Below, one piece after another: positions 1 to 12,245 of a stretch of 64,000 nucleotides of DNA. The notes beneath the pieces were generated by a model. The model was not told the origin of the DNA. It saw only the letters and a program-made list of their open reading frames with translations, and did not search any database. Made by a program: the position numbers and the translations under genes. The DNA is from Chinchilla lanigera (lineage: Eukaryota; Chordata; Mammalia; Rodentia; Chinchillidae). The DNA lies in assembly GCF_000276665.1 (NCBI RefSeq), contig NW_004955517.1:2388920-2452919 (forward strand). Reading direction: 5' to 3'. Numbering within the stretch: position 1 is the stretch's first letter; each line of letters starts with the position of its first letter.

Positions 1-585
1 ATCACTAGCTCAGCTGCTCTCCACAAGTTCCATTGGACAGAGACCCCCAGTGCTCACTCTTTCACTTCACCACACCTCGCTTGGCATCATGGCCCCAGGG
101 CGGCCACCCTTGGGTGAGTTCCCGAAGCCTCTGAGCACTCAGGTTACCCAGCACTGGCTGCCGACTGCTGCGGGTATGCGGGCCACGGCCCACGTTTCCC
201 ACATGCACAGACTGAGCCCACCTTCACTCACACGAACCTGCAGAAGGGGGAACTCTGATCGTCCTGGGAAACGGGAGCTCTGAGAAAAAGCCCCCTGCTC
301 AAGGTCATGCAGCAAAGGATAGTAGCCACAAATGGAGCCTGAACTGTCCAGGTCAAAGGCCATGCCCTCATTTTCAACACCTACGTGCCTGCAGAATAGC
401 AGGTCAGGAGGACCATTCCTGCAAATGGGATCCTCTACCCAGTTTTCAGGCTAGGCCAATGGGTCAGCAGGGTCAGCTTTGATGATCTATAAACCAAGAC
501 CCCCTAAGCACCAGATGACAGCCTTGGAAGGACCCATGGGTATGTGAGAATTCTGGTTGGCCAGAGAGAGCTGTTGTCACTCATA

Positions 586-627
586 CAAACACACACACAC
601 ACATACACACGCACACACACACACATA
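586..627. repeat. (CA)n microsatellite, interrupted
   Basis: An alternating CA run with two AT/GC interruptions, about 40 bp. Confidence 0.9.
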
Positions 628-1069
628 AAGAGTGACCTGACCTGACTGAGGTCACCCTTTTTGGCAGTGCTTTTTGTCTGTTCTCTTCCTCTCACCTTCC
701 CACCCTCTGTTCTTGTCTTCCACACACTTCCCCAGTGACTGCTCAGATGGGCTAAAATGATGGGATTTTACTTCCTGATGGTTTTCTTTTCTGGCTGTAG
801 TGATCACTCTTTGTCACAGATGCCTGGGCTCTCCCCAAAGTGTCTGAGTTGATATGTTCCATTCCAGTTGCAAGCTGTGTTTTTTTGAATGTGAATGATT
901 AGCAACCATTATGGGAACGTCAAAGGTACCCTGAGAGGGTGCAGAACCTAGAGGAGGTTCTATGCTTTCTTTCTCTGCCCTTGAGGATGCCTGTGCAGGG
1001 ATGAGGAAGCCTTCCATCAACGGGAAACTGAAGGGCAACTACTGAGCTACATTTCACTTCTCCCCCAAC

Positions 1070-1155
1070 TTTTTTTTTGTGGTACTGGACATCGAACTGA
1101 AAACTTTGGACTTGCCAGGCAGGTATTTATGCTGCTAAGGTATATCCCCTGCCCC
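1070..1155 (-). mobile_element. Old ID-family SINE (tRNA-Ala derived)
   Basis: It starts with an oligo-T and ends CCCCTGCCCC. The reverse strand therefore reads GGGGCAGGGGATATACC followed by a diverged tRNA-like body and an A tail. The internal segment CTTGCCAGGCAGG matches the same part of the better-preserved copy at 6363-6470. It is more diverged than that copy. Confidence 0.75.
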
Positions 1156-3469
1156 ATTTTTTTTCCATGTAATTCTATTTCCATGTCTAGCTTACTGGGA
1201 GGGAGAAAGGAGTGAAGGAGAAGACGCTGGTCACGGTGATGCGAGGCTTCCAGATAACAGCTGCAGCAATCCCACAGAACGTGGGGCGGGACCCAGCATG
1301 TTCAGCTGCCTCAGAGATGATCTAACTGAGGAGAGTGAGAGGGACGCTGAGAAGAGTGAGAGGCTTACAGTGCAGAGCACGAGGGGCCTTTAGATAGTAG
1401 GGACCTGCAAGCAACAGAGGGGCAGGAGCAAGAGTGGCCAAGTGAGAAATTTAGTGCAAAGCCTCATCTCTCTTAGTTTCAGAGCAAGCTTGAGGACCGA
1501 AGGCAGGAAGCACAAGCTGAGAAGGTCGATGCAGGGGAAATGATGACCCTAGCAGAAATGGAAAGAGCAGCAAAGCCTCATCGTTCCCAGGACCCCGGAT
1601 CATGACCGCATGCAGCGATGCTTTGTAAGTATTGAAACGCACCATCATCCCGTCACCGTGGTACCAAAGCCTGAAACCGTGGGACCTCAGAATTACTGAC
1701 AACAGTAACCTGTGCAACAGGAAAAACATGAAACCTGCATCCCAGATGTTCCCGGGGAAAGCCTGAGAGGACTACCCAGCTCCCACCCCATGATCCCTCT
1801 TAAACACCCTGGGAATCCAGAGTATCATCAGAGGGCCCAGAGGGCAGGCATCAGGCCTCTTAGGGGTAGAAGGCCTAGGATTGGGTCTCAGACACATCTT
1901 TATGGGGCCAGTATTCAATCCACAACTAAAACTTTTACTGTACTTTCCCTAACATTAACCATGTTGGACAGACAAAGTACATCGCAAATACATTCCCTCG
2001 CTGCGCCCGGCTCCCAAAGGCGACCCACACTCCAGGCTCCTGGACCCGTCCTCCACCTTCAGCAGCAACCAGTTCAGTTCTCCCACCGCAGCTCACTGCC
2101 CTGGACTGCAAGTCTCATTTTCCTCTCCCCATGACCCTTCTCCTTCCTTCTTTGACTTTCAGGGGCCGTAGATCACCTCAATCTCACCTACATAATGCAG
2201 GATAACCTCTCTATTTAAGGTCAGTTGATTAAAAATCTTAAATCCATCAGCAATCTTAATTCTCCTTTGCCAATTAGTCAACTGCTTACAGGTCTTGGGG
2301 ACTAGGACCTACACTTCTCTTTTTACTGTGTTATGTTGGGAGTGGTATTATTACTTTTCTCCAAATCAGGAGTGAGTCCATGGCCGTAGATGTCTATCTT
2401 CCCCAACACCTCAAGCAAGCCCCGGAGTGAGGAGGTGGAGGCTGACACACAGCAGGCGGCTGTGCCTCACACAAGAGATGAGACTGTGAGAGGAGCAAAC
2501 CCTGGAGCCGCTGCATCCAGCCATCCTTCAGTGAGCCCTAAACCTCCCGGATGTGTAAGCCAAGAGCTTCCTCCCACCTGTTTAAAAACATTTACAGTGG
2601 GATTCTCCCATGTATATTTCAGTGAACCCTAATCATATGTGTGTCTGTGAGCATCAGGTTGAAACACATCTAGGAGACTTTGGAGCGAACAGCAGGAAAC
2701 AGAACTGAGGTGGTGGTCTGAGTAGCTTTTGCTTTTGACTTAATATATTTGTACTGTTTGAGTATTGTATTTGTTCTCTTGTATTAAAATTGGCATTTAT
2801 TCCTTCTATAGCTTTAAGATGAAGAAAAATAAGAGACTGCAGTTCCCCCAGGGCCCCATTCTGTGGCTTACGTGGCAGAAGCTTCAGAAGATTCTCCTTC
2901 AGTGAGTGCTTTTAAACAGCACACGAGTCCCCTCAAGAGTCAGTAATTACCAGTTGCATTTCAGGCCCCGATGGATCCCTTTAGCCTGTAGAAAACTGCT
3001 TAGATGAGGCCACAGATGAAAAGCCCCATGTGCAGAGATGACCAAAGCCCCTGCTGGTTCAGCTTTGTCAGCTTGACACCTTCCAGCCCATGTCCCCAAA
3101 GCTGACCTTGAAGGTTGAGTTTGCCCCAGTGCTGTTGTTCCCTCCATGGTCTATAAATGTACACGTGAGAGGAGTCCAAATTAAAGAAAAGAAGCGAAAG
3201 CAACACCTGCGTTTCGTCTGCAAAGCAAAGAAGTGCAGGCAACGTAGACTCCACCTGAACTAATGTATAGGATCAGAAGAGTTTGTTAAACTGTCATGCG
3301 TATGAGCTCTCAAGAGTTCTCCTGTGCATTTGTGTAGCACAATAGGCTGTGAGCAGCTGGATCTGAATTCCCTCTGCTCTTGCCTACAAGTCTGGTGGAC
3401 CCAGAACCCACTGGGAAACTCATAGGGCTGATGTGAAATGTATTTAAAATGTTTTTAAAATTTATTTGA

Positions 3470-3640
3470 AAAATAGTATTTACACTATAATCAATTTGCA
3501 TAAAATGAGTCTGATTTATTTCACTTATAAGTATGGTCTCTTGTTGCATGATCTACCTATAAAATACCTTGAGTTTATCTTTCTTTATACCTGAGTTATA
3601 CTCCATTGTATAAAAGTACCACATCAAAATGTGAAAGGTG
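3470..3640 (-). mobile_element. L1 3'-region fragment
   Basis: Phrases such as GATTTATTTCACTTATAAG and ATACTCCATTGTATAAAAGT correspond to the antisense of the L1 3' region. It is degenerate, with no ORF. Confidence 0.6.
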
Positions 3641-4236
3641 CAATCGATATTGTGAAAAGGAAAGAAAGTGCTCAGAAGGAAAGAACTGGATTGGGGGAAA
3701 GGAAACAAGAGAAAGAAGGAAGGAGAAAATATATATATATATTGAAAACTGCTAAGATAATTGTACCACGAATTTCTATTGGTTTATTGAAAGGCACAGT
3801 TAATGTTTAATTGTTCGATCATGTTGGAGGCCTGTATCTGCTACTCTGAACAGCTAGTTGGAAGGTAACAATATGCCATGAAACAACCATTGCTAATTTC
3901 CTATCATCTTGTTTTCAAATTCTGAGTCGCTTTGATTTTTTCTTCTTATTTTTTATTCTCTTTAAAATAAAAAAAAGAGAAAGAAAAAGTCTGCAATGCT
4001 CCACGTGGAACTCTTCCCAGTGAGTCGCGGGGGCAGCGGCGCAGGCGCGCGGGGGCAGAGCTCTGCCGTGGCGCCTGCAGGACCCTGGGCATGACACCCA
4101 GAGCTGCAAAACACGAAAGCAGACAGCAGCCACAGGACGCTTCCTAGTGGCTCCCTCTGAGGAGGTCATTAAACACGATTCTGATATCCTGCTTAATCCA
4201 GTTCTGTCTGAGACTTGTTGGAAAAAAACTATTTTT

Positions 4237-4372
4237 CCAGGTGTGGTGGCTCACACCTGCAATCCCAGCCCTCGGGAAGCGCAGGCAGGATTGAACGTTT
4301 GAGACCAGCCTGAAAGACACGTGAGAACCCATCTCAAGATACAAAAAAAAAGGAAAAAAGGAAAGAACAAAA
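4237..4372 (+). mobile_element. B1-type (7SL-derived) SINE monomer
   Basis: It has the classic 7SL-derived start GTGTGGTGGCTCACACCTGC, then AATCCCAGCCCTCGGGAAG, GAGACCAGCCTGAAAG and an A-rich tail. A second half is absent, as in rodent B1 rather than primate Alu. It sits directly next to the antisense L1 fragment at 4378-4745. Confidence 0.85.
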
Positions 4373-4377
4373 AAGTT

Positions 4378-4745
4378 CGTTTTTTGAGCAGATTTAAGTT
4401 CACAGCAGAATTGAGAGGAAGGTCCAGAGAGCTCTGGTGGTGCCCCTCCCCCAGCACACGCAGAGGCCTCCTCCTCCTCAGCACCCTCCCCCAGAGCCTG
4501 CATCCAGCTGTCCAGGGCTGGCTGACTCCGATGTGTCACCGTGATCCGTGCTGACACTAGGGCTTGCTTTGCGTGCTGTGTATTCTGTGGGCATGGGCCT
4601 GTCTGCTGTCCGAGTACTGTGTTTGCATCACCTTAAAAATCCTTTCTGTTCTGTTTATTCACCCCGTCTCACCCACTCACAATCCCTGGCAGCCACTGGT
4701 CTTTTGAACATCTCCATAGTTTTGCTGAAGGGATTTTTAGAATGA
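4378..4745 (-). mobile_element. Old L1 (L1M-type) 3' fragment
   Basis: The phrases TTAAGTTCACAGCAGAATTG, GAGAGGAAGGTCCAGAGAG and CCTGGCAGCCACTGGTCTTT follow, in order, the antisense 3' region of mammalian-wide L1M elements. It is heavily mutated and non-coding. Confidence 0.75.
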
Positions 4746-6009
4746 AAGAAAATTGCTACTTTTTCTAATAAAACTACATTGTAAGATCTGGTAAGGAGCA
4801 ACAGAAAATGTAATGGCTTTAGATGCCAGAATGCAAGACAGTAAAAGAAAGGCAAAAAAAAAAGCCTCTAGTAAGAGAGACAGGTTCCTAGAGATGGTTG
4901 AGCACAGGTCACAGCTATGTGCAAAGATGGCCAAAGCCTACCAAGTATACCTGGCCGACTGAGCTCTGTCTTGGAACCCGGCTCTCTGTACTTGTCGCTT
5001 ATCTCTGCTGTTGCAGCATTCAGTGGTGCCGAGGTATTATAACTATCAATCCTTCGTTGTAATCAAAGACGCTCAGCTCCTTGATTAGTGTCTCAGACCT
5101 CTCAATTCAGTGTCTTCCCTGCACAATCCACCCCTGTGCCAGGGACCTGAGAATCTGCTGTAGAAAGCACTAGGCCCATGGCCATAACTTCATTCTTATA
5201 AATTTGTATAACTCCTTAACCCCCAGTCTTCAATTACAGCTGCCGCGTTGGTATATTATCTTTCAAACTGAAATATATGAAGTTGTATAAAGTATATCCA
5301 CAATACCTCATTTACTTCAAAAAGTGTACCTAGTGGCCAAAAGGCAAAAAGGCTAATCATTTTGTTTTTAGCCTGGAATTTTTCTTTGCTTCATGGTTTA
5401 TTCATGGACTTCATGAATTTTATTCATGGTTTTCTTCATGGACTGAGGAAGTCAACAGGAAAATACATGGCAGTAATTCTGAGTTCCAAGGAGCAGAACT
5501 CCCTGACCCATTCTGTGAGTCCCTCCTGGCCTGCCTCCCTTGCCTGCTGGGTGTTGGGCTTTTGGCACAAGTATAAACAGAACAGAGTAAAAAATGTCTT
5601 ATTATGGGCACAGAGAAGACCACAGTAGGAAGGAGGGAGGTGGAGCTTCTGAGAGTCTGGCTGGGAATGCAATGGCTATATAGGGCCAGGCTGGAGGTGG
5701 AGCTTAAGGCTGGTCTGCATGATACGGCAAATAGTGATTGGGCAGGAGGCAGGGTAAAAATGGAAACAGGATGTTGTAAAAGGGAAATAAAAAGTTGTGA
5801 CTGGACCAGAGGAAGGAAGGCGGGGCTTGGCACATGGCCTCCAATGGCTTGTGCCATACTGGCTAGCCACCATGATGACTTAGCAGAGTTTTTACTAGGG
5901 CAGAAAACCCATCACTGGGGAGTGAGCTATGAACCTGGGAGTGAGGAAGGTGTCCCTGTGAAGATAGGGATTCGTCAGCTCCAGGGATTCAGGGCTGCCA
6001 GTACAGCAT

Positions 6010-6125
6010 GGCGGTGAGCAGCACCGTCTCTGGAGTGGTCTTATGCTTATATCGGCCATGTGACCTTGGGCAAGTTGTTCAACTCAGCGAGCCTCCGTTT
6101 CCTCACCCAAGGAGGTGTAGTTCAG
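6010..6125 (-). repeat. MIR fragment
   Basis: TGTGACCTTGGGCAAGTTGT followed by CCTCCGTTTCCTCACC is the antisense MIR core. MIRs are ancient mammalian tRNA-derived SINEs, now immobile. Confidence 0.8.
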
Positions 6126-6362
6126 AGTAGCCACCTGTAGGTATGTCGGCAGTGGAAAGGCTATAAGGTACAGAAGTGCTTGGTGTAGCTCCTCATGCAT
6201 GGAAAAGCTACAGTGATGTCTCTCTTTGACAATGATAGTGATGATGACTGCCTTCACTGGCATGTTCATCTTGAGCATTCTCTATGCTGTGGAAGGAGTT
6301 TGGCATGGTGGAAAACAGCTCCATAGAGATGCCCATGGGAGGCAAAGACTTGAGTAATTTCT

Positions 6363-6470
6363 TTTTTTTTTTTTTTTTTTTTTTGGTTTTTCTCCGGTAC
6401 CGGGAACCGAACTCACGACCTTGCATTTGCCAGGCAGGCGCTTTGCCGCTGAGCTAAATCCCCAGCCCCA
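6363..6470 (-). mobile_element. Young full-length ID SINE with 15-bp target-site duplication
   Basis: On the minus strand the element starts TGGGGCTGGGGATTTAGC, contains a pol III A box (TAGCTCAGCGG), a B-box-like GAGTTCGGTTCC, and ends in an A-rich tail (a run of about 23 T on the plus strand). It is flanked by perfect 15-bp direct repeats ACTTGAGTAATTTCT at 6348-6362 and 6471-6485. The intact duplication, long tail and many preserved CpGs show a recent L1-driven insertion. The tRNA-Ala-like body is that of rodent ID/BC1 elements. Confidence 0.93.
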
Positions 6471-7739
6471 ACTTGAGTAATTTCTAAGTCTGGCCTTTAC
6501 TAGTGATGTGGACTCAGAGGTTAAGTCTCTGTGTGCTCATCTGTGAAAAGAGAAGGAAAAATAAACCGGCCCTGGCTGCTACAGAGTTGTGACAGTGAAG
6601 AGGACAATGAGCACCCTCAATTGTTAATTGTGCCCGTGATGGGATCTTCACAGCACACCAGGACACGTGCACCGCATAGAGGGACCAACACCCACTCCTT
6701 CTGTTTCCGCCCTCACTTCCCCCCAGCTGGCTGAAGACAGTGCTCTGGGGCGTGGAGGAGGTGTGGAATTGCTGCAGTTTCTCCATCAGTGCTATGACGA
6801 CTCAATCACCACTCGCTTCCTTGTCAAGTTTATGTTTGCTTCATTCTGAGGTAACAGGTGCCACAAGAGATGATTGTGAAATGACACGAAACAGAAACTT
6901 CCTCTCGCTTATTCACATATTTTCTTTTGCTGTTTTGTCTGTTAAGTATAATACAAATGGCAAGTGGTATCTCAAATCAAAGTGTAATACCAAATGTTTT
7001 TTTTAAACCTAGTAATATTGACACACAAGACATCCAGCTGTTGCAGGCTGAAGCTCTGCAGAGCTCTCCCTGGGCTGCTCTCTGCTGGCTGTGCCTCTAG
7101 GTGCGCTTGGCTGTTTAGTAAAATGCCAAGCCTGAGCTTTGCCAGCCTGCAGTGACGCTGACTAGGCAGGTATGGGTAGGACCTGCAATCTCCATTTCTA
7201 ACAAGCTTTCTGAAGGAAAGGGTGTAGGTAGGAACCTCCCGAGCCTCACGCTAGAATGACTCTTCAGTCCAGGTCATCTAGGTTCTCACTTTGGGGTCCT
7301 GAGGGAGGAAATAAGAGTGTGAATCCCCGCCATGGAGTTGTTCCAGGTGCCCCAGCCCTAATGCTTTGAAGTCTGGATTCTGACCTTTGAGCACCAGCAC
7401 GAAAGTCAGCTTAAACATGGACTTCCTCTTCCATTTACCCTTGGCCCCTGGACGGTCACAAAATGCTCTTCAGTTAGGGTTTAATGGGGCCGGAGATGGA
7501 GGTACATGGACCTCCACCACTCAGTTCGGAGCAGCTGGACCTCTGAAGATGCATTGCATGAGGTGTAGCCAATGAGGACGCAGGGATAGGCCTGGATCGG
7601 AGGTGGAGGTTAATGGGAACAAGGATGGAACACCTAATGTTTTCAGTGGAGGGGGTACATAAAACAAACCGATGTCCTCATGATGGTTTCTTTTGTTATT
7701 CCGATGTCATCTCTGAGGCTAACTTCCTTTGTCCTTTTC

Positions 7740-7930
7740 TGGACCCCTCCAAGTCTCCCTCCCTTTCCTCTCCCATCTTCCTCCCCTCCTCCTGCTCTTC
7801 CTTCTTCTCCTCTTCCTCTTCTTCCTCTTCCCTCTCCTCCTCCTCCTCCCCTTCCTCTCCTCCTTCCCTCTCTGTCTCTTTCTCTGTCTCTATCTATGTC
7901 GCCATTTCTTTCTTACTCTCTTTCCTCTTA
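7740..7930. repeat. Polypyrimidine (CCT/CTT)n tract
   Basis: About 190 bp that is almost pure C/T on the plus strand, thus purine-rich in the SYNPR sense strand. The long ORFs crossing it are compositional artefacts. Confidence 0.85.
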
Positions 7931-8666
7931 TTCCAGGAATGAAAAGAGGCACAGATTTAAGGGAGAACTAGAAGCCCTTTCTGCAGCTTTCCAAGAAGTC
8001 ACATCTGTGTTCCCCCAGGGTGTGACGCTTCCCAGCTGATGAGGCTCTTCCCGCTGCATGCCCTATGCCTGCTCTGCAAAACTACACACAGTGAGACCGA
8101 GAACGACATCAAGAGTCCGCTCTGCCCAAACTGACTTAATCTCTGTTGTTGGTCACCTCCCTATGGGGCCCAACAGGAACAACACCTTTGATTACATAAC
8201 CTGCAACCATTTTCAATAAGTGCCCCAATCCTGGTCCTTAAAAACCTGTTCAGATGTTACCTAAATAGGGCGAGCCTCAGAGCAAGGCCTATGAGCCTGA
8301 AATAAAGAACTTGTATAAAGTAATTTCACTGAGTTTGTACGCCTTCTTTTGCTTTCTCTGCCGCAGCCCTGGCGGGGCACTACCAGGCTTCCTGGCCCAG
8401 GTTGAACTCTGGTGTTCCTCTGTCTGCTCTGCGTCTGCATGAGGCTGCTCCTCCTTGATGGCTGGTGTCCAAGGTCGGCCAGGGGCATGCTCCGGAGGGC
8501 AAGGGGAGGGCTGGAGTGAGGGAGAACCAGATGACTTCTCCAGCTCCTGGTGCTCAGGGGAGAGTTCACACAGAGGGCTAACCCCTGCCCTGGTCCCTCC
8601 TCCTCCCTCTTTTCCTGGTCTCAGCTTCTTTGAGAAAGGGCCCAGCCTGTTCGTGAGCGGTGAGAC

Positions 8667-9067
8667 TGTTATGGTTGATACATTGTGTCAACTTGGGGAA
8701 TCTAGAGGTTTGGCTAAGTGACTCAGCAGGAAGCCAGGGTGCTTACTTTGTATACATCCTGAGCCTGTGGAAGAGGAGAGCATGGAGATTATGTGAGAGC
8801 TACACGCCCCTTAGGTGGGGGTAGCCTGTTTACAAAGTAAGGCAGGGAAAGAAGCTGCTTGCCGCCATTCCTCCGGTTTTGCTCTGGCTGCTTTGCTGTT
8901 CGGCTGCCATTCCCCCCTTTGCTCTTGTTGCTTTGCTACCTTCTGCCTCGGAGCCAGCCAAGTATGGACTGAAACCTCCACAAACTGTAAGCTAAATAGA
9001 CCTTTCCTTCCTTCATTTTGGGCGTTGGGTATTTTGTCTCAGCAGCGAGAAAAAAGTAACTAAGACA
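8667..9067 (+). mobile_element. Complete solo LTR, MaLR/ERVL-like, with 5-bp target duplication
   Basis: The 401-bp unit begins TGTTATGGTTG and ends CTAAGACA, so it has the TG...CA termini of an LTR. Identical GAGAC pentamers flank it at 8662-8666 and 9068-9072. The 3' part (AAACTGTAAGCTAAATAGACC, then GGTATTTTGTCTCAGCAGCG and AACTAAGACA) resembles the 3' end of mammalian MaLR/ERVL LTRs. No internal retroviral sequence adjoins it, so it is a solo LTR left by LTR-LTR recombination or a MaLR remnant. The subfamily is not assigned. Confidence 0.85.
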
Positions 9068-9774
9068 GAGACCATCACCTTTTTCTATGCCCCTTGCCAT
9101 GGGCCAGTAAAATGTTTCTTCTTTTTAGGGCAGATATTAAGTATTTTAGCCTTTATAGGTTAGGAGCAAAATTGAGGCTATTTGCTGGGTACTTACATGT
9201 TACTTAAAGTACCATCATTTCAAAATGTGAAAACCATCCTCAGCTTATGAGCCGTATAAAAAGTCAGTGGGCGGGCTGGATTTGACGACAGGACCTCACG
9301 GGGCCAAGCCTTGCTCTAGTCCTGGCAGCATCTTCCCACAGTGACTAGACTCTGGGTTGTCTTGTGATCATCTTTCTGATCATGACCCTGTGACCTGCAC
9401 TAGCTTTTCCATTGAACCCTCTGGCGTGACAGTTCCTTCCTTGAATGGACCGTCACCACCAAAGACTTGTTAAAAGCCATATTCCATGAAGCGGATCCTT
9501 TTCCATGCCGTAAGTTTCTTCGTGCTTGCGGTCCTCAGCAAGGCACCACAGACACGGCTGCGGGATTCGCGCGCATTCAGCACTCAAGTCAAGTCGGCTA
9601 CCACCCGCCTGTGTTCTCACCACCCAGCCTGACGCTGGCATGAGGTGCTGAAGGTGTGAGGCCTCAGGGGTACGCATGAACCCGCACCAGGAGCAAGAAC
9701 TTCAAATACTGCAAGGGCTCCCCTTGTGGGCTAATGCTACCCACACTGTATTTGTCATTTGTCCTGGGGCTGAG

Positions 9775-10120
9775 ACCAAATACCCAGCATGCACAGTGTG
9801 CAGGACAAAGGTTTAGTTGGCTGATGCTTTCAGCGCAAGGTTAGCGGCTTACAGCAGGAATGGCCTGATGGAAGCACGGCAGAGCAAGCTGCTCACCCAG
9901 GGCAGCCAGGAAGCAGACAGAGGGGAGCCAGGCCTTCCCAGGTCATGCCCAGTGACCCACCTCCTCCAAGCAGGCCCCACCTGCTGATGGCGCATACAGC
10001 TAGGAACTCATCGGTGGATCCCCTGTGATCCCCTCTCAAAAGCTCCATCCCTGAGCACCTGAGACTCTGGGGGGACATTTTCGATCTGAACAATAGCACA
10101 CACTCACCAGCAAAGGGGAG
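9775..10120. repeat. Unnamed ancient interspersed repeat
   Basis: The order of phrases AGGTTTAGTTGGCT, AGTGACCCACCTCCTCCAAG, AGGAACTCATCGGTGGATCC and TGGGGGGACATTTTCGATCT resembles a common mammalian LTR/MER-type repeat that I cannot name with confidence. It is non-coding. Confidence 0.4.
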
Positions 10121-10249
10121 GGGAAAAGCGGGCAAGCAAGACTGGGGTGTGGATGCAAGGTCGCATCCGAGAGGGGCGGGGACTCGCTATTTTTTCTCCG
10201 GATGCCCACAGCTACCTTCTTGTCCTGCTCAACTTCATCTCTGCTGTAT

Positions 10250-11105
10250 GACCCTTCATCTGTCCACTTCCACAGCTGGGTCTTTTACAATAAAGATTGC
10301 ATGGCTCCTCTGTGTAGAACCCCCAACAATGTCTGCAGAAAGCCTATCATATCACTCTGCTAAGAGCTTGAGAGTTATTGCTAAGATCCCACCTGGTCTT
10401 GCCCTGCCTCCTTCTTCAGCTTCGTCTGTTGCCATCCCTGTCCTTGTGCCAATTCAGCAGACAGCAGCTGCCATGCCAGCCCCACTCTCCCCATGCTGGA
10501 CGGCAGGCCTCTGCCCCTCTTCACTTCCACTGGGACACATCCCTCAGAGTTCTTGGGGGTGACTCTTGCTTAGCTCTTTCGGGTCTACCCTCAAATGTCA
10601 TTTCAGAGGCAGCATTCCCTTCAGTCAGCTCATCCAAACTAGCCCAGCTCCCCACTTTTCCATTAACCTTCTCAGCTTCCTCTCAAGACTTGTGTCAACG
10701 TCCGGGATCTCCTCCCTGCTGGCTTGCCATCTCATTTATCTCCCTTGACAACTTGCGGTTCCCTTTGTCTGGAACATTCCTCCCTCTCTCATCTGGTCTG
10801 GTTAATGCCCTCCACAGCAGGCCCTCCGGACTCCTCTACCCCCACCAACAGTTATTTCACACCTCTTCACAGAGATCATTTTCTTCATGGAAATCGCAAT
10901 AGAAATCAAAGGTATACCTATGTTTATATGTACATTTTATTTTATACTTCTTACTTGGTTTTTGACTTCCCCCTGTCCCCAGGTAATTGTAAATTTCATG
11001 AGGGAATGGACCATGTCTATTTTACCGACCAGTGTATACCATACAGTTCGGGACTTGTGTACACTGAAGGGTGCTCAGTAAATACTTATTGAGAGATGAG
11101 TAAGG
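10250..11105 (-). mobile_element. L2 LINE 3' portion
   Basis: The antisense L2 hallmarks appear in order: CTTTGTCTGGAACATTCCTC, GTAATTGTAAATTTCATGAG, GAATGGACCATGTCTATTTT and GTGCTCAGTAAATACTTATTG. L2 is extinct and the frames crossing it are broken. Confidence 0.8.
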
Positions 11106-11924
11106 GATGTGGATAGTGTCATTCACATAGCCAGGCAAAATGGCCTAAAAGTCTCCCCAAGGTACTAGAGGCTGTCCCTGCCCTCCCATATCTTTGGTTC
11201 TTGCCATTTCTGTCCACAGGGGTAGCTTTCTATTGCCAACACCCATGATCTTTGCCTGAAGGATTTCATGACCTATGGGCTAGTGCTTGGTCTGCATCCA
11301 GTATCAGAGAGTTAAGATCCACAGATTTTTGACCAGTAACAGCAGGAGCAGTTGGATAATAACCTCAGCATCATCACTGGTCTTACAGTACTCTGGAGAC
11401 GCATCTCCCAGTTATCCGGATCCTCAGGTGCCCCAGCGGTAACTTGCACATGAGCCCACCCTCAGCAGTCTTCTTCCCTTTCCTGTCTCACATCGCCATT
11501 CCTCACAGTGGCTCCGGGGGTCACCGGCCAAGACAACTATGCGCATGAAGTCCTTGTGTGGGGGTGTTTTGGGGAAAGCTGGTAACAAGGCTTCCATGCT
11601 ATCTGATTCCCACTGCCGTGTTCCTTTCAGGGAAATGTTGCCACAAAACTGTTCCAATCTAGCCTTTAGAGAGATCGCATGGGGACAACCGAGGTGGAGA
11701 TGAACATTAATTTGTCATTTGCGAATTGTTAAAATTTAATCTCCTTCCATGCCAACAGCCATTATGCATACGTGTATCACTTTCTGTGATGCCCTGAAAA
11801 CATCCTGTACAGATGGTAACGCCGCCCTTCATTTTTAACGAGGGCTGGCCTCCTTCTACTTGATGTACAGCTGAATCCTGGCGCTCACTGCCTAAGCTAG
11901 ACTCCAGTGATAACAACAGCTACA

Positions 11925-12245
11925 CAAGCACACCATTCAGGGGACACTTGTTATTTGCCAGGCTCTGTTCTACACAATTAGCTTGTATTATCTAATGTAA
12001 TGATCTCTGCAGACTACGTGGAAGAAACTATTATTTTTTAAATTTAATTAATTAATTTATTTATTTATTATTTCTTTTTTATAATAAGAGAACTGAGGCC
12101 TGGCAGCTTAGCAGCCCAGCATTCGGCCTGGTGGTGCTGTCAGGCTGGATGCAGTACCTCTCGCATCCTCTAGGTGGCCGAGCTTGGCTCTGAAACTGGG
12201 GTTTGCCTTCCGCCCTTTGACCACTGCACTTCCAAATCTCCTACA
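11925..12245 (+). repeat. MIR, near full length, interrupted by an AT-rich expansion
   Basis: ATTTGCCAGGCTCTGTTCTA, GAGAACTGAGGCCTGGCAG and the GAAACTGGGGTTTGCCTTCC end follow the MIR consensus. An AATTAATT/TTATTTATT run at 12038-12080 lies inside it. Confidence 0.8.

Noticed and set aside
1540..1930. LTR/MER-like sequence ending near CAGTATTCAATCCACAACT
   Set aside because: The end resembles a known repeat pattern, but the body does not give enough landmarks.
6363..6470. tRNA-Ala gene or pseudogene
   Set aside because: The tRNA-like body continues into an A tail and has target duplications, so it is an ID SINE and not a tRNA gene.
8040..8420. Possible second LTR (TTAAAAACCTGTTCAG, AATAAAGAACTTG)
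   Set aside because: It has a polyA-signal-like end, but I could not find TG...CA termini or a target duplication. Similarity is too vague to list as a feature.
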